A stretch of DNA of 13,338 bases. Source: an uncultured Subdoligranulum sp. GTDB taxonomy: Bacteria > Bacillota_A > Clostridia > Oscillospirales > Ruminococcaceae. The stretch lies in NCBI GenBank assembly GCA_900772715.1, contig CAAGRN010000045.1, positions 1 to 13,338 on the forward strand, in the 5' to 3' direction. A model generated the notes under the pieces. That model did not search any database. It had not been told where the DNA came from and saw nothing but the letters and a program-made list of their open reading frames with translations. Made by a program: the position numbers and the translations under genes. This document shows, one piece after another, positions 13,300 to 13,338 of the stretch; position 1 is the first letter of the stretch; each line of letters begins with the position of its first letter.

Positions 13300-13338
13300 A
13301 GTAGTTCATCTGGTATTGTAACAGTCAATTCTGTACAA
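13300..13338. other. AT-rich tail interrupting glyA; possible mobile-element end or contig edge
   Basis: These 39 bases show no similarity to the expected glyA N-terminal coding sequence in any frame I read and are about 33% GC, well below the adjoining gene. They contain an imperfect inverted repeat: TTGTAACAG (13316-13324) and CTGTACAA (13331-13338), with one bulged base. Subterminal hairpins of this kind occur at some insertion-sequence ends, but no transposase is visible and I do not recognise the element. An assembly artefact at a contig end is equally possible. Confidence 0.45.

Overview
The window reads as chromosome of a moderately high-GC anaerobic Firmicute, probably a gut member of the Oscillospiraceae/Ruminococcaceae (Faecalibacterium, Gemmiger or Subdoligranulum type). 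This is inferred from the GC-rich coding sequence with AT-rich promoters, strong GGAGG ribosome sites, sigma-A type promoters, a heterodimeric LmrCD/BmrCD-like exporter and a BaiCD-like iron-sulfur ene-reductase. The family is not certain. Ten genes are supported, eight on the minus strand. There are no tRNA or rRNA genes, no CRISPR array and no complete mobile element. No gap between genes exceeds about 250 bases.

Left part (1-4565). Two hairpins lie between an unseen plus-strand gene and a minus-strand DNA-repair methyltransferase (ogt type). Next is a two-gene minus-strand operon: a cinnamoyl-esterase-like alpha/beta hydrolase followed 15 bases later by a 641-residue flavin/4Fe-4S ene-reductase. 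A divergently transcribed AraC-type regulator faces them. The esterase, C=C reductase and regulator together suggest an inducible cassette that releases and hydrogenates an unsaturated acid such as a plant hydroxycinnamate. That is a hypothesis from context, not a demonstrated function.

Middle part (4577-10127). A patatin-like lipase has its own promoter. Upstream is a tightly packed marR-abcA-abcB operon: a MarR repressor, then two half-transporters with overlapping or abutting reading frames. The two ABC subunits carry complementary degenerate motifs, as expected for a heterodimeric drug exporter with one weak and one active ATP site. The first has an extra domain of about 150 residues between its first two membrane helices. 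A 23-base inverted repeat in the promoter is a good candidate operator.

Right part (10176-13338). A lipoprotein NagZ-like beta-N-acetylhexosaminidase and a small nitroreductase are transcribed divergently from two near-consensus promoters. The nitroreductase leader can form a 13-bp stem. The last gene, serine hydroxymethyltransferase (glyA), loses its N-terminal ~51 residues at base 13299. Beyond that are 39 AT-rich bases with an in-frame stop and an imperfect inverted repeat. Either a mobile element has interrupted glyA or the assembly breaks there.
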